From assembly GCA_023386815.1 (NCBI GenBank), contig JAEWIZ010000016.1, forward strand, positions 31,787 through 95,786: a stretch of 64,000 nucleotides of DNA. The letters are read 5' to 3'. Position 1 is the stretch's first letter. Each line of letters opens with the position of its first letter. This stretch comes from Bacillota bacterium. Its GTDB lineage: Bacteria > Bacillota > Clostridia > Lachnospirales > Lachnospiraceae. Of this stretch, positions 26,380 through 35,514 are shown one piece after another. The notes under the pieces were generated by a model. The model made no database searches. It saw nothing but the letters and a program-made list of their open reading frames with translations, and was not told the DNA's origin. The position numbers were made by a program, and so were the translations under genes.

Positions 26380-27113
26380 TTACGCTCCCCCTTTGCCATA
26401 AGGTAATTCATGTATTGATCTCGTACCACTGGGTATTGCTTTGCTGCAATGGGAACAATTTTTCCGCCATGAAGAGTAAAGCTATCTTTTGCAAAGCGTT
26501 CTACTCGCCGCATGTTAATGAGATATGAGGTGTGACACTGTAAAAAATGATTGCTCTTATGAAGGGGCATAATGTACTCTGGAAATCTTTCCCGAATAGT
26601 ACGGCTTATGACCTCCTCACCGCTTCTTAGGGTAAAGATAACAGCATGGCTGCGGTACTCACAGCAAAGAATATCAGACAGCTTAAGTACTCTCAGGCAT
26701 TCTGTGGTTTTGACGCTAAACGTCTGATCTTCGGACAAGTCTATTCTCGATATAGCAAACGTGAGTGTATCAAACAGCTGCTGTTTATCAATGGGCTTAA
26801 TCAAATAGTTAACGGGGCTAGCACAATAAGCCTGCAAGGCAAATTGCGGCTCGGAGGTGGCATAGATAATTTGTGCCTCTCGGTCAAAACGGCGAATTTC
26901 TTTGCCGAGTTCAATGCCGCTTACCATGGGCATGACAATATCCAATATGTAGAGATGAAAGCTCTCGGTTTCCATTGTGGTTAACAGTTGATCAGGGTGA
27001 GAGAATTTTTTTATCTTGGCTTCTAGTGTATAATCGATAAGGTATTCATTTATGTATGCGCCTATGATCTCCACCTCTCTTGGTTGGTCGTCACAAATAG
27101 CGATCTGTAGCAT
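26376..27113 (-). CDS. LytTR-family response regulator
   Basis: 245 aa. Receiver domain with acidic pair DD8-9, phospho-acceptor Asp58 in YILDIVMPMVSG, and the NYLIKPID lysine motif, then a LytTR DNA-binding domain (residues ~135-240: CEYRSHAVIFT, the Q-HTSYLINMRRVERF signature). Ribosome site GGAGGGG. It should bind direct repeats of ~9 bp, and a matching repeat set lies at 24807-24858 beyond the 3' end of the operon. Confidence 0.92.
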   Translation of the reverse strand: MLQIAICDDQPREVEIIGAYINEYLIDYTLEAKIKKFSHPDQLLTTMETESFHLYILDIVMPMVSGIELGKEIRRFDREAQIIYATSEPQFALQAYCASPVNYLIKPIDKQQLFDTLTFAISRIDLSEDQTFSVKTTECLRVLKLSDILCCEYRSHAVIFTLRSGEEVISRTIRERFPEYIMPLHKSNHFLQCHTSYLINMRRVERFAKDSFTLHGGKIVPIAAKQYPVVRDQYMNYLMAKGERK

Positions 27114-27553
27114 AGATCCCCTCCTGGTTGTTTCCAGTATAAATGTAAATTGTTTAACCCATGATAAAAGCTACTATTGCTTATATCATGGGCGGATAGT
27201 AAAAGCTTGATACACTCACCAAAAACAATGTTTGGCATCAAATTAGTCCTTTCCCCTAGCAATTTTATAGCCATGCATTAACTCTTAAACACTTGTATTT
27301 ATTAAGACATGACTAAACTTGTTATGGCCAATAGTAACTATAAAGTAACAATATTATGCTACTATCACTAAGCCTATACTATAAAAAAACAAGTCCACTA
27401 TTTATTTTACCATGATTTAACACCATTGCAAGAGTATTTGCCAAGAATGATATTTCACAGGAAATCATTTATTAATAGCTCCAGTGCGTCATGGGGGTCT
27501 ATTATCTGCCCTTGGTTTTACAAAGCAAAGCCAGGTGATTTATCATTACTATA
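27114..27553. other. Gene-free gap with a 5'-leader hairpin
   Basis: 440 bp between the LytTR gene start and the ECF transporter 3' end. It contains a 9-bp inverted repeat CCCATGATA / TATCATGGG (27158-27192) in the presumed leader of the LytTR mRNA and otherwise AT-rich sequence. A 70-codon open frame at 27062-27274 is mostly over the regulator gene and has no ribosome site. Confidence 0.5.
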
Positions 27554-29008
27554 TTAGCTGTCCATTCTAATTTTGCGATAGGACGATAATATCTCTTCAA
27601 AATATTCATCAGCCAATTCACGTCCACCGTCTTTATAGATTCTTCCCTCTTTCATCCATAGGATTCGATCTGCAAATGCCTTTGCACAACGAAAATCGTG
27701 GGTAATGGTAACCATCGTATTATTCGTCTTTTCATGTAGCTCCTGCAATTGTTCGAGAATATTCTTTAATCCATCATAATCCTGGCCAACTGTAGGCTCA
27801 TCCAACAATAAAATCTCCGGCTCCATTGCCATAACACATGCAATCGTAAGCCTTCTCTTCTGCCCCTCCGACAGGGACTGCGGATGCCTGTTCGTAAGCT
27901 CCTCTAATCGGAATCGTTGTATCATATTCTCAGCATATTGCGAATCCTTTGCCTGATAATCCACCTCTTGCTGCACACTAGGCATAAATAGTTGGTAGTT
28001 TGGATTTTGATATACAAATCCCAGCTTTTTAAACCAAGTCTTTGAGGGCTTTTTCTTATGGGCAGGTTCTATATACTGCTGGTAGGAACCTACAGTGGGC
28101 TTGATGAGCCTGGATAGAAGCCTCATTAATGTAGTTTTGCCACAGCCATTCTCTCCCAGGATTACTACTCTCTCCCCTTTGTACAAGGTAAAACTTAAAT
28201 CCTTAAGTATTGTTCTGCTACCTACGGTATACTCTATATCTTTAAGTTGAAAACAAGGTGTCTTTTCAATCTTTGGTAGGTTCCTAGGCTCTAGCTGAAT
28301 AATACCCATATACTTTTCAAGTCGTTCCTCCGGCTTACTTACGCTTATATGTCCGTCACTAAGCCAAGCCACAGTATCTGCATAGGGAAGTACTACATCA
28401 AGACGATGTTCGATAATTAGTATCGCAAATCCCTTCTTAGATAATTCCTTCAACAAAAGAAGCAGGTTATGAGCCCCCTCCAAATCAAGGTTGGCTAGGG
28501 GTTCATCAAAAATCAGAATTTTTTGTTTCATAGCCAGAATGGAAGCTGTTATTAATCTCTGCTTTTGTCCACCGGAGAGAGTCTTTGTAAACCACTCCGC
28601 TTGTAGGTTCATCAACTGACAGGACTTATTTATTGCTTCACTGATGCTTCCAGCATCCATACTCATATTTTCGCAGCCAAAGGCTATTTCATCCTCAACA
28701 ACATTATTGATAATTTGGCTGTCTGCATTCTGTAGTACACTTCCCACCAACTTCGATACTTCACTTGGTTTTTTATCAAGAGCATTTTCCCCGCTCAGAA
28801 GGAACTCACCTTTACATTCACCTTGAATAATATTCGGAATGATTCGGTTGATGCTATAGAGTAATGTGGATTTACCCTCACCCGATAAACCGGATAACAC
28901 GGCTAACTCTCCGTGATGAAGCTTAAAATTAATATCCTTTAAAACCCAATCCACGGTATTATGATAGCGGAAGGCATAATTCTTAAATTCCACAGCTATT
29001 TTATCCAT
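27554..29008 (-). CDS. ECF transporter ATPase with two fused ABC domains (EcfA1-EcfA2)
   Basis: 484 aa holding two complete ABC ATPases. Half 1: Walker A GLSGEGKST, signature LSGGQKQR, Walker B ILIFDEPLANLD. Half 2: Walker A GENGCGKTT, signature LSEGQKRR, Walker B ILLLDEPTVGQD. It powers an energy-coupling-factor importer with the EcfT and S proteins encoded just upstream in the same operon (8-bp overlap with ecfT). A dedicated S gene means a group I ECF system with a single substrate. Confidence 0.93.
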   Translation of the reverse strand: MDKIAVEFKNYAFRYHNTVDWVLKDINFKLHHGELAVLSGLSGEGKSTLLYSINRIIPNIIQGECKGEFLLSGENALDKKPSEVSKLVGSVLQNADSQIINNVVEDEIAFGCENMSMDAGSISEAINKSCQLMNLQAEWFTKTLSGGQKQRLITASILAMKQKILIFDEPLANLDLEGAHNLLLLLKELSKKGFAILIIEHRLDVVLPYADTVAWLSDGHISVSKPEERLEKYMGIIQLEPRNLPKIEKTPCFQLKDIEYTVGSRTILKDLSFTLYKGERVVILGENGCGKTTLMRLLSRLIKPTVGSYQQYIEPAHKKKPSKTWFKKLGFVYQNPNYQLFMPSVQQEVDYQAKDSQYAENMIQRFRLEELTNRHPQSLSEGQKRRLTIACVMAMEPEILLLDEPTVGQDYDGLKNILEQLQELHEKTNNTMVTITHDFRCAKAFADRILWMKEGRIYKDGGRELADEYFEEILSSYRKIRMDS

Positions 29009-29681
29009 AAAGTACTACTCCTGTCATTAATCCTAACATGCAAAGAGCAAAGGCTACATCCCTCTTTGTAAGTCTGACTTGTTTATATACCATCTTTGAT
29101 TTATCGGAAAGAACAAATCCCCTTGTTTCTATTGAGATTGCCATTATGTCTGACATACTAATGATTCGCATTAAGAATGGAACCAGGAAAGCACGGTATA
29201 GATATGATAGGTTAAAAATACTGACATTTGCTCCCCTTGTCTTCATTGCTTCACTAATCTGCTTAATTTCACTAATTAAAATAGGAACAAAACGAATCGT
29301 AACTAGCATACCTAAAGTCAATATCCTTGGTAATCCCAGCGCAATAAAGTTGCGAGTTAAGTTAACCGGAGGAAGTGCCACCATGATTACGGAGGCATAA
29401 GCTAAGAGCAAGATTCTTCCCAGGGTCTGGACACCAACCATAGAACTGGAGCTAGTTAGAGCTGCCCCTAATCCAACGATGGATCCTATTATGAAAAATA
29501 TCGGAATTGCTTTCAACAAAATCTTAGTATATCCAAATATAATATATAGCATGGTCATAGCTATCAGCAAATAAATCAACGTAAGCCTTTTAGAAACCAG
29601 TAAACCTACGCAAAATAGAAGTAACCCTGAAACCAAGCTAATCAATGGATAAATTGGTTGTTTCACATACAGTTTTTCCAT
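29001..29681 (-). CDS. ECF transporter transmembrane component EcfT
   Basis: 226 aa from ATG 29681, which overlaps the TGA of the S-component gene (TGATG). Five or six hydrophobic spans, and the two cytoplasmic coupling motifs with an Ala-Arg-Gly core (MKTRGA and IETRGF) that grip the ATPases. It joins the S component to the fused ATPase in the membrane. Confidence 0.9.
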   Translation of the reverse strand: MEKLYVKQPIYPLISLVSGLLLFCVGLLVSKRLTLIYLLIAMTMLYIIFGYTKILLKAIPIFFIIGSIVGLGAALTSSSSMVGVQTLGRILLLAYASVIMVALPPVNLTRNFIALGLPRILTLGMLVTIRFVPILISEIKQISEAMKTRGANVSIFNLSYLYRAFLVPFLMRIISMSDIMAISIETRGFVLSDKSKMVYKQVRLTKRDVAFALCMLGLMTGVVLYG

Positions 29682-30223
29682 CAAATTTTTCCTGCCTTTT
29701 GTAACTCTCTTCCCAGCTTCTGACCAATCTTAGTTCCGATATAGCTTAATACTACTGTTGTAATACATAAAAGAAGGGATATCACCGGACGATCAATTAT
29801 TTCATTTACACTTTGACCGTGAATAATCATCGTTAATACAAAGGTAGTAGGTAGTGTCATTGGTATGAACAACGTAGACGCAAATACCTTTGTCGTATTA
29901 CTCTCATAATTCTTAAAGATAAGCCATGTAATCAGCTCACTCACAAAGGAACCTATTACCATATTAAAAAACATAACCGGAGCCATCATTAACAAGACAA
30001 ATCCATGAAACAACCCTAACAGTGTTAGGGTTCCTATCTTTTGCACCTTCATCAAAGCAATCATAGTTAATATAGAATATAGAATGGCAGAGGTCATATT
30101 ACGTAAGCCAAACAGTGAAGTAGACATAACAAGAGGCATAACAACTGCACCTGCTAATACTAAAGCAGCAGCCATAATAGCAATAAATATAATATCTTTG
30201 ATCGTAAACTTATTTAGTTTCAT
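29681..30223 (-). CDS. ECF transporter substrate-binding S component (Trep_Strep/MptE-like)
   Basis: 180 aa with six predicted membrane spans, starting MKLNKFTIKDIIFIAIMAA. The basic N-terminus followed by an AxxxA-type first helix is the S-component interface for EcfT. By eye it resembles the Trep_Strep group rather than the thiamine, folate, riboflavin or cobalt S proteins. It is the first gene of the operon, preceded by a Fur-like box, so an iron compound such as haem or a siderophore is the best guess. The family name is moderate confidence and the substrate low. Confidence 0.75.
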   Translation of the reverse strand: MKLNKFTIKDIIFIAIMAAALVLAGAVVMPLVMSTSLFGLRNMTSAILYSILTMIALMKVQKIGTLTLLGLFHGFVLLMMAPVMFFNMVIGSFVSELITWLIFKNYESNTTKVFASTLFIPMTLPTTFVLTMIIHGQSVNEIIDRPVISLLLCITTVVLSYIGTKIGQKLGRELQKAGKI

Positions 30224-30326
30224 AGTTTCTCCGTTCTACATTTTGTAAATTAAAATCTAGCATTTCATAGCTCCTTTTTCCTTTATCAATAAGTGTCTGA
30301 TGCCTGGAAGCGCCCTTGCATTTAAT

Positions 30327-30379
30327 TGATAATGAGTATCATTTTTCCAATGATATAATAAATATGCAGTCTTTGTCAA
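30327..30379 (-). promoter_or_regulatory. Promoter with Fur box upstream of the ECF operon
   Basis: Reading leftward: TTGACA (30379-30374), 16 bp, TATATC (30357-30352), then the palindrome TGATAATGAGTATCA (30327-30341) at about the transcription start. This matches the Fur 7-1-7 consensus TGATAATNATTATCA at 13 of 14 defined positions, with arms complementary except around the centre. The rest of the gap 30224-30575 holds the leader and the next terminator. Confidence 0.7.
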
Positions 30380-30474
30380 TCCATAAAATACAGTAAAATC
30401 AAGATTATAACAGTACTCATAGCAATAAGTACATTGATCCAAAAGTAAAATCAAGATAAATATTTTCCCTTCAC

Positions 30475-30520
30475 ACTAAAAAAGCCTGTCAAAAGAATTC
30501 AAGATCTCCTTTCGACAGGC
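30475..30520 (-). terminator. Terminator of the DUF6273 gene
   Basis: GCCTGTC / GACAGGC stem with an extended lower stem and a TTTTTT run leftward, about 55 bp after the gene stop. Confidence 0.85.
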
Positions 30521-30575
30521 CGAATCATAGCTGTATAATTTTGTTTATGCCTAGTCTAAATCCCATCCCTTCTCT

Positions 30576-32018
30576 TTATTTTGGAATAATTCTTACACCG
30601 GAAAAACTAGGGTCTTTCATATACTCCCCAAATACAACAGAAGATAGTTTTACACGAATTACAGGTCTTACAGCGTCATTTCGTCTTCCAACATAGTAAC
30701 TGTCTGTTATACTCCCAACAGTAAATACATAAGCCGCATACTGATTCGTGATACCCGGTGAGCGAAGCCACCAACAGGTATTTCCATTGTCTTTATTCGC
30801 ATAACCCTCTACCAACGCAGCTTCTGTTAATCTCATCTGCCTTGATTTGCTTTTGTTACTCACACCACTTTGAAATCCATAAGTGTTATTTTGTGCTTCC
30901 TCATAGGATAACAAAAATACTTTGTCTACCGTGTCATTTCCACCGCTTGTCTTATAATTTTTGTTATCATCATTCTTTACCAAGGTATCTTGGATAGCAC
31001 CCTTTTCTTTATTCGTAAATGCCGTGTCTAGAAATTCACCATTAAGCCAGGCTCGCATTGTAGAGGTCTCCCAAGTAACATCTTCATAAGAATCATTATA
31101 ATTTTTACAGATCAGTCCATATTCTGATAATAACAGCATACTATCTTCTGCTACTTCAAGCACTCGCCAAAGAATTGGCTCAGGCCCATTTGCTTGTTGG
31201 TTATCCTGCTCATAATGACCGAAATACACCCGGCTCCCTTGCCAGTCATTATCCACCGTATAATCCCTTGCATTAATCGGGTTACTAACAGGAATCGCCG
31301 GAGCTTCTGCATTCACTACTTCAATTTCAACCTTGCCGGTTTTTATTTTTCCACCGAATCCTACCTTTACGGTAATTAGGGCACTTCCAACTGCTTTTCC
31401 TTCTACTATTCCATAGATTCCATCGCTTGTTACAAGTGCAACTTCACTTTGATCACTGGTATAAGACAGGTCGTTCATAACTCCTGAGGATACCATAGTC
31501 TTGATTTTTGTTGTTTCCCCAACTTGAATTTTTTCCTTTTCGGCTGTAACAATAACCCTGCCGGGTTTTACCTTCACTACGGTTGTATATTCATAATAGC
31601 TGTCTTCTACCAAAACCGTAGTAATTATTGACGTGCTTCCTATTTTTTGGCCGATGATTACTTCGTCTGTAACCGTTACAATGTTTTCATCCAAAGAGCG
31701 AAAAGCAACCATCTTAGCAGCCTTGACAGAAGCTTTCATTTTGATTCTTTGGGTATTACCGAAATATAAGGTCACTTCTTCCGGAATTGTTATGTTTATT
31801 CCTTTTTCCTCCAGTTTAGAGATTTCACTAATAACATAGGCTTTCTCGGGAGCGTTGTCGCTCATGGTATCTACTATCCTCTGGTTAGAGTTTTTTTCAT
31901 TTACCTTGTAGTTATCAAGTACAGTACCTGATTTCTTTACTTTTGACCTTTTTGATAATACATAAACCAATGCTATGATAATTATAATGATGCCTATTAA
32001 AATAATATAATGTGGCAT
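30576..32018 (-). CDS. Membrane-anchored protein with BIG2-like domains and C-terminal DUF6273
   Basis: 480 aa. One N-terminal transmembrane helix (residues 3-20) is followed by a charged linker and two or three bacterial Ig-like (BIG2) domains (TITFPEE-type strands; GKAVGSALITVKVGFGGK). The C-terminal ~220 residues are a DUF6273 domain, recognised by YFGHYEQ, PILWRVLEV, MRAWLNGEFL and CWWLRSPG. DUF6273 is common on Lachnospiraceae surface proteins and its function is unknown. It is separated by 33 bp from the LRR/transglutaminase gene and probably co-transcribed with it. Confidence 0.8.
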   Translation of the reverse strand: MPHYIILIGIIIIIIALVYVLSKRSKVKKSGTVLDNYKVNEKNSNQRIVDTMSDNAPEKAYVISEISKLEEKGINITIPEEVTLYFGNTQRIKMKASVKAAKMVAFRSLDENIVTVTDEVIIGQKIGSTSIITTVLVEDSYYEYTTVVKVKPGRVIVTAEKEKIQVGETTKIKTMVSSGVMNDLSYTSDQSEVALVTSDGIYGIVEGKAVGSALITVKVGFGGKIKTGKVEIEVVNAEAPAIPVSNPINARDYTVDNDWQGSRVYFGHYEQDNQQANGPEPILWRVLEVAEDSMLLLSEYGLICKNYNDSYEDVTWETSTMRAWLNGEFLDTAFTNKEKGAIQDTLVKNDDNKNYKTSGGNDTVDKVFLLSYEEAQNNTYGFQSGVSNKSKSRQMRLTEAALVEGYANKDNGNTCWWLRSPGITNQYAAYVFTVGSITDSYYVGRRNDAVRPVIRVKLSSVVFGEYMKDPSFSGVRIIPK

Positions 32019-32050
32019 AGTTCTTCTCCTTTAGAATGGAGCAGGCTTTG

Positions 32051-33907
32051 CTACTCACTCCATTGATACCAATCAGTATTGGAAAACTTCGTCGATGTAC
32101 ATAAGGTTTTTGTCACCTTATGTGCCAGGTTAAATTCTCGCTCCGTCTCTTTGTCGCTTAGAGCATAGAATTCCGTATCCGTTTTCATAAACCAAGTGTA
32201 ATATATGTTATAATCATATAAACTATCCCAACTGGTGTCTATATTATACCATTCGCCGTCAATCAAGATTGCGTTCCAACCATGAATATATTCCATACCA
32301 TCAACATTCTGATTGACTACTCCGGCTTTATCCAATAACATTTTATATGCATCTTGATATCCTGCGCAGGAACCATTTCCAAGAATCAGTACACCATATG
32401 CGGTTGGTTCATATTTTGCTGGAACTTTGATGTAGTGATTTGTATGGGTACAGATATAATCATGTAATACCTTTGCCTTCATTAAATCCGACATGGAATC
32501 CGTAATTAGGGCAGCAACAATCTCATTTGCCTTGTTCTCCACATCAAATTGCTCCTGGCTAAGGTAATAGAGCCCCCCTGAGTTGATATTATAGTTTCCA
32601 AATTTGCTATTTAATTGAACTATTACATATCCGGATTTAGTAACTGTAATGGTGTGCTCCTTATCATTTACAACCGCATTTCCTTTTGCTGTAAGTGTAT
32701 AGGGTACTGTCACATCTGGTAAGGAATATTCATAAACGTTCCTCTTGTCTGTTGTTTTCAAAACAATTTCAACTTCACCCTCCGAATTTGCAACCAGATA
32801 GTCCGATTCATTTCCAATGTGGATTTTTGTCAACTTTGTCCCTTCGAAAACATTGTTTTCTAAAGTTTTTAAGCCAGAAAGTGCTGGGATTGTTGTCAGT
32901 GATGCGCAGTTGTAAAACGCATATTCTTCAATTTCATTTACATTACTAAGCAGATTGATTGATGTAAGGCTCTTACAGTCCTTGAAGGCATAATCTCCAA
33001 TAAGAGTTACCATGCTTCCTCCTGTAACTGTTGTTAAATTCTTGCAAGCTACAAACGCATCGCTACTAATCTTAGTCACACTATTTGGTATGCTGATACT
33101 CTTTAGTGCACTACATCCCTCAAACGTGTTCGCTTTAATTTCCTTGATTTTTGTTCCAAGGGAAATGGAAGTTAATGTACTACAATCACAAAAAGCGGCT
33201 TCTCCAATGGTTTTCACCGAATCGCTTAGTACTACTTTCTTCAAATTAGGGCAGCTCATAAAAGCATACTCCCCGATTGTCTCCAAGGTTCCAAGGCTTG
33301 TGAAGCTTTGAATGGTTTTGCTTTCTGAGAATGCAGACTTACCAATTGAAGTTACTGGAAAACCTGATATCTGCTTAGGTAAAACAACATTGGTCTTCCA
33401 CTTGCTCATACCGGTGATTGTTACCTTTTTATTCTTAATCTCATACTCAAATGCCATCTGATCCGTAGAGCCATCAGCAGGTAAAACAGTAAGATAAATA
33501 TCTTTTTTCAAAGTTTTTAGTGCAAAGTCTCCAACGCGATCCGACCAGGTAAAAAGCTCAAATTTAACAGAAATTTTCGTTTTTCCTACGTTAATCCCCT
33601 TCGCCACACCCTGTGAAGTTACGGTTGCAATCTTTTTATTGGATGAAGTAAAGATAATATCTCCATTTATCCAGTCCTCGCTAATGCCGGAGTATTCCAA
33701 ATATTCCTTTAAATTCGTGGTATTGTTTTTCGTAACCGTCATTTGGAACTTCGTGTTGCTTGCAGCTGAAGCCGTTATAGACGGCTGCATCATCATTAAA
33801 GTTAAGCCAACTAAAACCGCCCAAATGAGATTTCTTTTTAACACTTGCTGGAACTTAGTATTCTTTGATTGCCTAGGTAATTTAGTTTTACTTAAGATGT
33901 TCATCAT
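32051..33907 (-). CDS. Secreted BspA-type leucine-rich repeat protein with transglutaminase-like domain
   Basis: 618 aa. Signal peptide (~1-48, ending SITASAAS), a BIG2-like domain (~50-140), about eight LRR_5/BspA repeats (~165-370; repeated C-x-L-x-x-I units such as IGEAAFCDCSTLTSISL), and a C-terminal transglutaminase-like fold (~455-590) with Cys in GNGSCAGY, His in IHGWNAILI and Asp in YNIDTSWDS forming the triad. It may cross-link or cut proteins at the cell surface. Start: ATG 33907 with AGAGG 7 nt upstream. It probably shares a transcript with the DUF6273 protein. Confidence 0.85.
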   Translation of the reverse strand: MMNILSKTKLPRQSKNTKFQQVLKRNLIWAVLVGLTLMMMQPSITASAASNTKFQMTVTKNNTTNLKEYLEYSGISEDWINGDIIFTSSNKKIATVTSQGVAKGINVGKTKISVKFELFTWSDRVGDFALKTLKKDIYLTVLPADGSTDQMAFEYEIKNKKVTITGMSKWKTNVVLPKQISGFPVTSIGKSAFSESKTIQSFTSLGTLETIGEYAFMSCPNLKKVVLSDSVKTIGEAAFCDCSTLTSISLGTKIKEIKANTFEGCSALKSISIPNSVTKISSDAFVACKNLTTVTGGSMVTLIGDYAFKDCKSLTSINLLSNVNEIEEYAFYNCASLTTIPALSGLKTLENNVFEGTKLTKIHIGNESDYLVANSEGEVEIVLKTTDKRNVYEYSLPDVTVPYTLTAKGNAVVNDKEHTITVTKSGYVIVQLNSKFGNYNINSGGLYYLSQEQFDVENKANEIVAALITDSMSDLMKAKVLHDYICTHTNHYIKVPAKYEPTAYGVLILGNGSCAGYQDAYKMLLDKAGVVNQNVDGMEYIHGWNAILIDGEWYNIDTSWDSLYDYNIYYTWFMKTDTEFYALSDKETEREFNLAHKVTKTLCTSTKFSNTDWYQWSE

Positions 33908-34010
33908 GTAATTTCCTCTCTAATTATAATGATAGAGTTCCTCTTTTGTGATATTTTACAATGCATAACTATTTTTATATCCAAATACTAACAAAGTTTG
34001 ATTAAATAGT

Positions 34011-34838
34011 CTATAAAAAAATAATGAGCCATTCTTGGATTCTTGCCACTATCTCATGATATCTCTGTCCAACCAACAGGCCTGTATGTGTTGTATTCCG
34101 ATATCCTGAATATTCCCCCTTAAGGTGCTCTGCTTCTGATTGACCTCTCCTATCGTCTTCCTGATTATTTACAGCTTTAATAACGAGAGTTGGGCAGGTT
34201 ATTAAGCTGCTGTCGATGGATACTCCCTGAACCCCTTTCATCCAACAGCTGCATTCATTCATTACTTTTGCTGATTCCATAGATAAATATTTTTTCTGGA
34301 AAGCAATGTCCTCCTCTGATTCATCAATGCTCCTCGCTTCATCACGTACTGGAGCAGGCTGTACCATCCCTAGCTTACCATCGAATCCATGATCATAAGG
34401 TACTCTTTCATTAACCTCTCGACTAATGCTGGAATCAATTAATATCAACCCTAAGATGTTTGCTGTTTCTGCTACTTTCTGACATAGGATACCGCCTAGG
34501 CTGAAGCTAATGATAATTGGAGCTTCACCACATTCTGAAATCACTTCCTTGATATCCTTCAAATAATCCGCAAAGCTTACCTTTGTAAAATCCACTGATC
34601 TGCTCTTATAATGGCCTCTCAGGTTCATCACATAGCATTTCCACCCATCTTTCACAAAGTGAGGAATATACTTACTCCACATCCAGCTTCCGGTGTAAGC
34701 ACCATGGACAAATAATAGCGGAGGCCTTTTTTTGGACAACTGTGGAAAGCCCTCTCCTTCATAAATCTCTAAAAACAAATCCATCTCTCCAATATACCTT
34801 TCCATATGTGCGGGTAGTATTTCTGTATAATCCTTCAC
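34011..34838 (-). CDS. Alpha/beta hydrolase
   Basis: 275 aa from GTG 34838 with AAAGGAG 9 nt upstream. Fold marks are LLFVHGAYTGSWMW (oxyanion loop), the nucleophile elbow ISFSLGGI (Ser in S-F-S-L-G-G), LILIDSS, and a late His in THTGLL. No signal peptide, so cytosolic. An 18-bp operator identical to that in the marR promoter lies 50 bp upstream, so it is probably induced when the MarR protein releases DNA. A role in detoxifying an ester or similar compound is inference. Confidence 0.85.
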   Translation of the reverse strand: MKDYTEILPAHMERYIGEMDLFLEIYEGEGFPQLSKKRPPLLFVHGAYTGSWMWSKYIPHFVKDGWKCYVMNLRGHYKSRSVDFTKVSFADYLKDIKEVISECGEAPIIISFSLGGILCQKVAETANILGLILIDSSISREVNERVPYDHGFDGKLGMVQPAPVRDEARSIDESEEDIAFQKKYLSMESAKVMNECSCWMKGVQGVSIDSSLITCPTLVIKAVNNQEDDRRGQSEAEHLKGEYSGYRNTTHTGLLVGQRYHEIVARIQEWLIIFL

Positions 34839-34887
34839 GTTACGATTCTCCTTTAGATTTAGATGAATAATTGCAGCATTCTTTATT

Positions 34888-34905
34888 TAGTTTGACATCA
34901 AACTA
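34888..34905. promoter_or_regulatory. MarR operator, second copy
   Basis: TAGTTTGACATCAAACTA, identical to the copy at 35352-35369, between the marR stop and the hydrolase start. Arms of 8 bp around a 2-bp centre. Confidence 0.8.
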
Positions 34906-34918
34906 TTTAGATAAAAAA

Positions 34919-35341
34919 TTAAAAATTTCTTTCAATCGTACTTAATATTCTGAGTAATTCATCCTGCTCCTCTTTAGAAACATTTGTATAGAATACCTCC
35001 AGCACCTTTTGTGAAACCTCCTCAAATATTGGTTCCAGCTCACGCCCCGTCGCTGTTAATACTACATACGTAACCCTGCTATCCTCCGTATCTCTTTCCT
35101 TTACCACATATCCGTGGTTTACCAATTTACCAACCAATGCCGTAACGGTAGACTTATCCTTACCAATCTTACCTGCTATCTCAGCCATGGTCATCCTTTC
35201 TTTCCGGAAAAGAGCATAAAGAATATCACCATGAGAAACTGCAATACCTTCAATTCCCTTCCTGGAAACTTCAGATATAATGAACCCATTGACCTTCTGC
35301 CTTATTCTCGAAATCATAGAAATAACATCACTTGTTTTCAT
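34919..35341 (-). CDS. MarR-family repressor, probably translated from a leaderless mRNA
   Basis: 140 aa from ATG 35341, the usual MarR length. The frame stays open to 35464, but those codons run through a consensus promoter and operator, so they are not coding. The winged HTH covers residues ~45-105 (MTMAEIAGKIGKDKSTVTALVGKL split across helices 3-4; then the wing ERDTEDSRVTYV). It should bind the two identical TAGTTTGA-TG palindromes and repress itself and the hydrolase. TATAAT ends only 6 nt before the ATG, so transcription should begin at or next to the start codon. Confidence 0.85.
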   Translation of the reverse strand: MKTSDVISMISRIRQKVNGFIISEVSRKGIEGIAVSHGDILYALFRKERMTMAEIAGKIGKDKSTVTALVGKLVNHGYVVKERDTEDSRVTYVVLTATGRELEPIFEEVSQKVLEVFYTNVSKEEQDELLRILSTIERNF

Positions 35342-35347
35342 AGTTTT

Positions 35348-35376
35348 ATTATAGTTTGACATCAAACTAATGTCAA
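35348..35376 (-). promoter_or_regulatory. Consensus promoter of marR with embedded operator
   Basis: Reading leftward: TTGACA (35376-35371), 17 bp, TATAAT (35353-35348), both perfect. The palindrome TAGTTTGACATCAAACTA (35352-35369) fills the spacer, so bound repressor would exclude RNA polymerase. Confidence 0.85.
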
Positions 35377-35514
35377 TAATTTCTTTTCCATCTTTTGCAT
35401 GGAACACAATCTTTCCCTCCACCTGGCTCAATTTAAAAGTAAAAAGCGCAACCATCCTTTTCAAGGCAGGCTGTTAATATCGGTAAATATTTATTTATAG
35501 CAAATACAAATTCA

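Noticed and set aside
27062..27274. 70-codon open frame overlapping the LytTR regulator start
   Set aside because: No ribosome site; the overlap is with a certain gene, and the translation is not protein-like.
30257..30454. 65-codon frame in the ECF operon leader
   Set aside because: It runs across the promoter and Fur box of the ECF operon, so it cannot be a normal gene.
35342..35464. 41-residue N-terminal extension of the MarR protein
   Set aside because: These codons coincide with a perfect promoter and operator, and the extension is unlike any MarR N-terminus.
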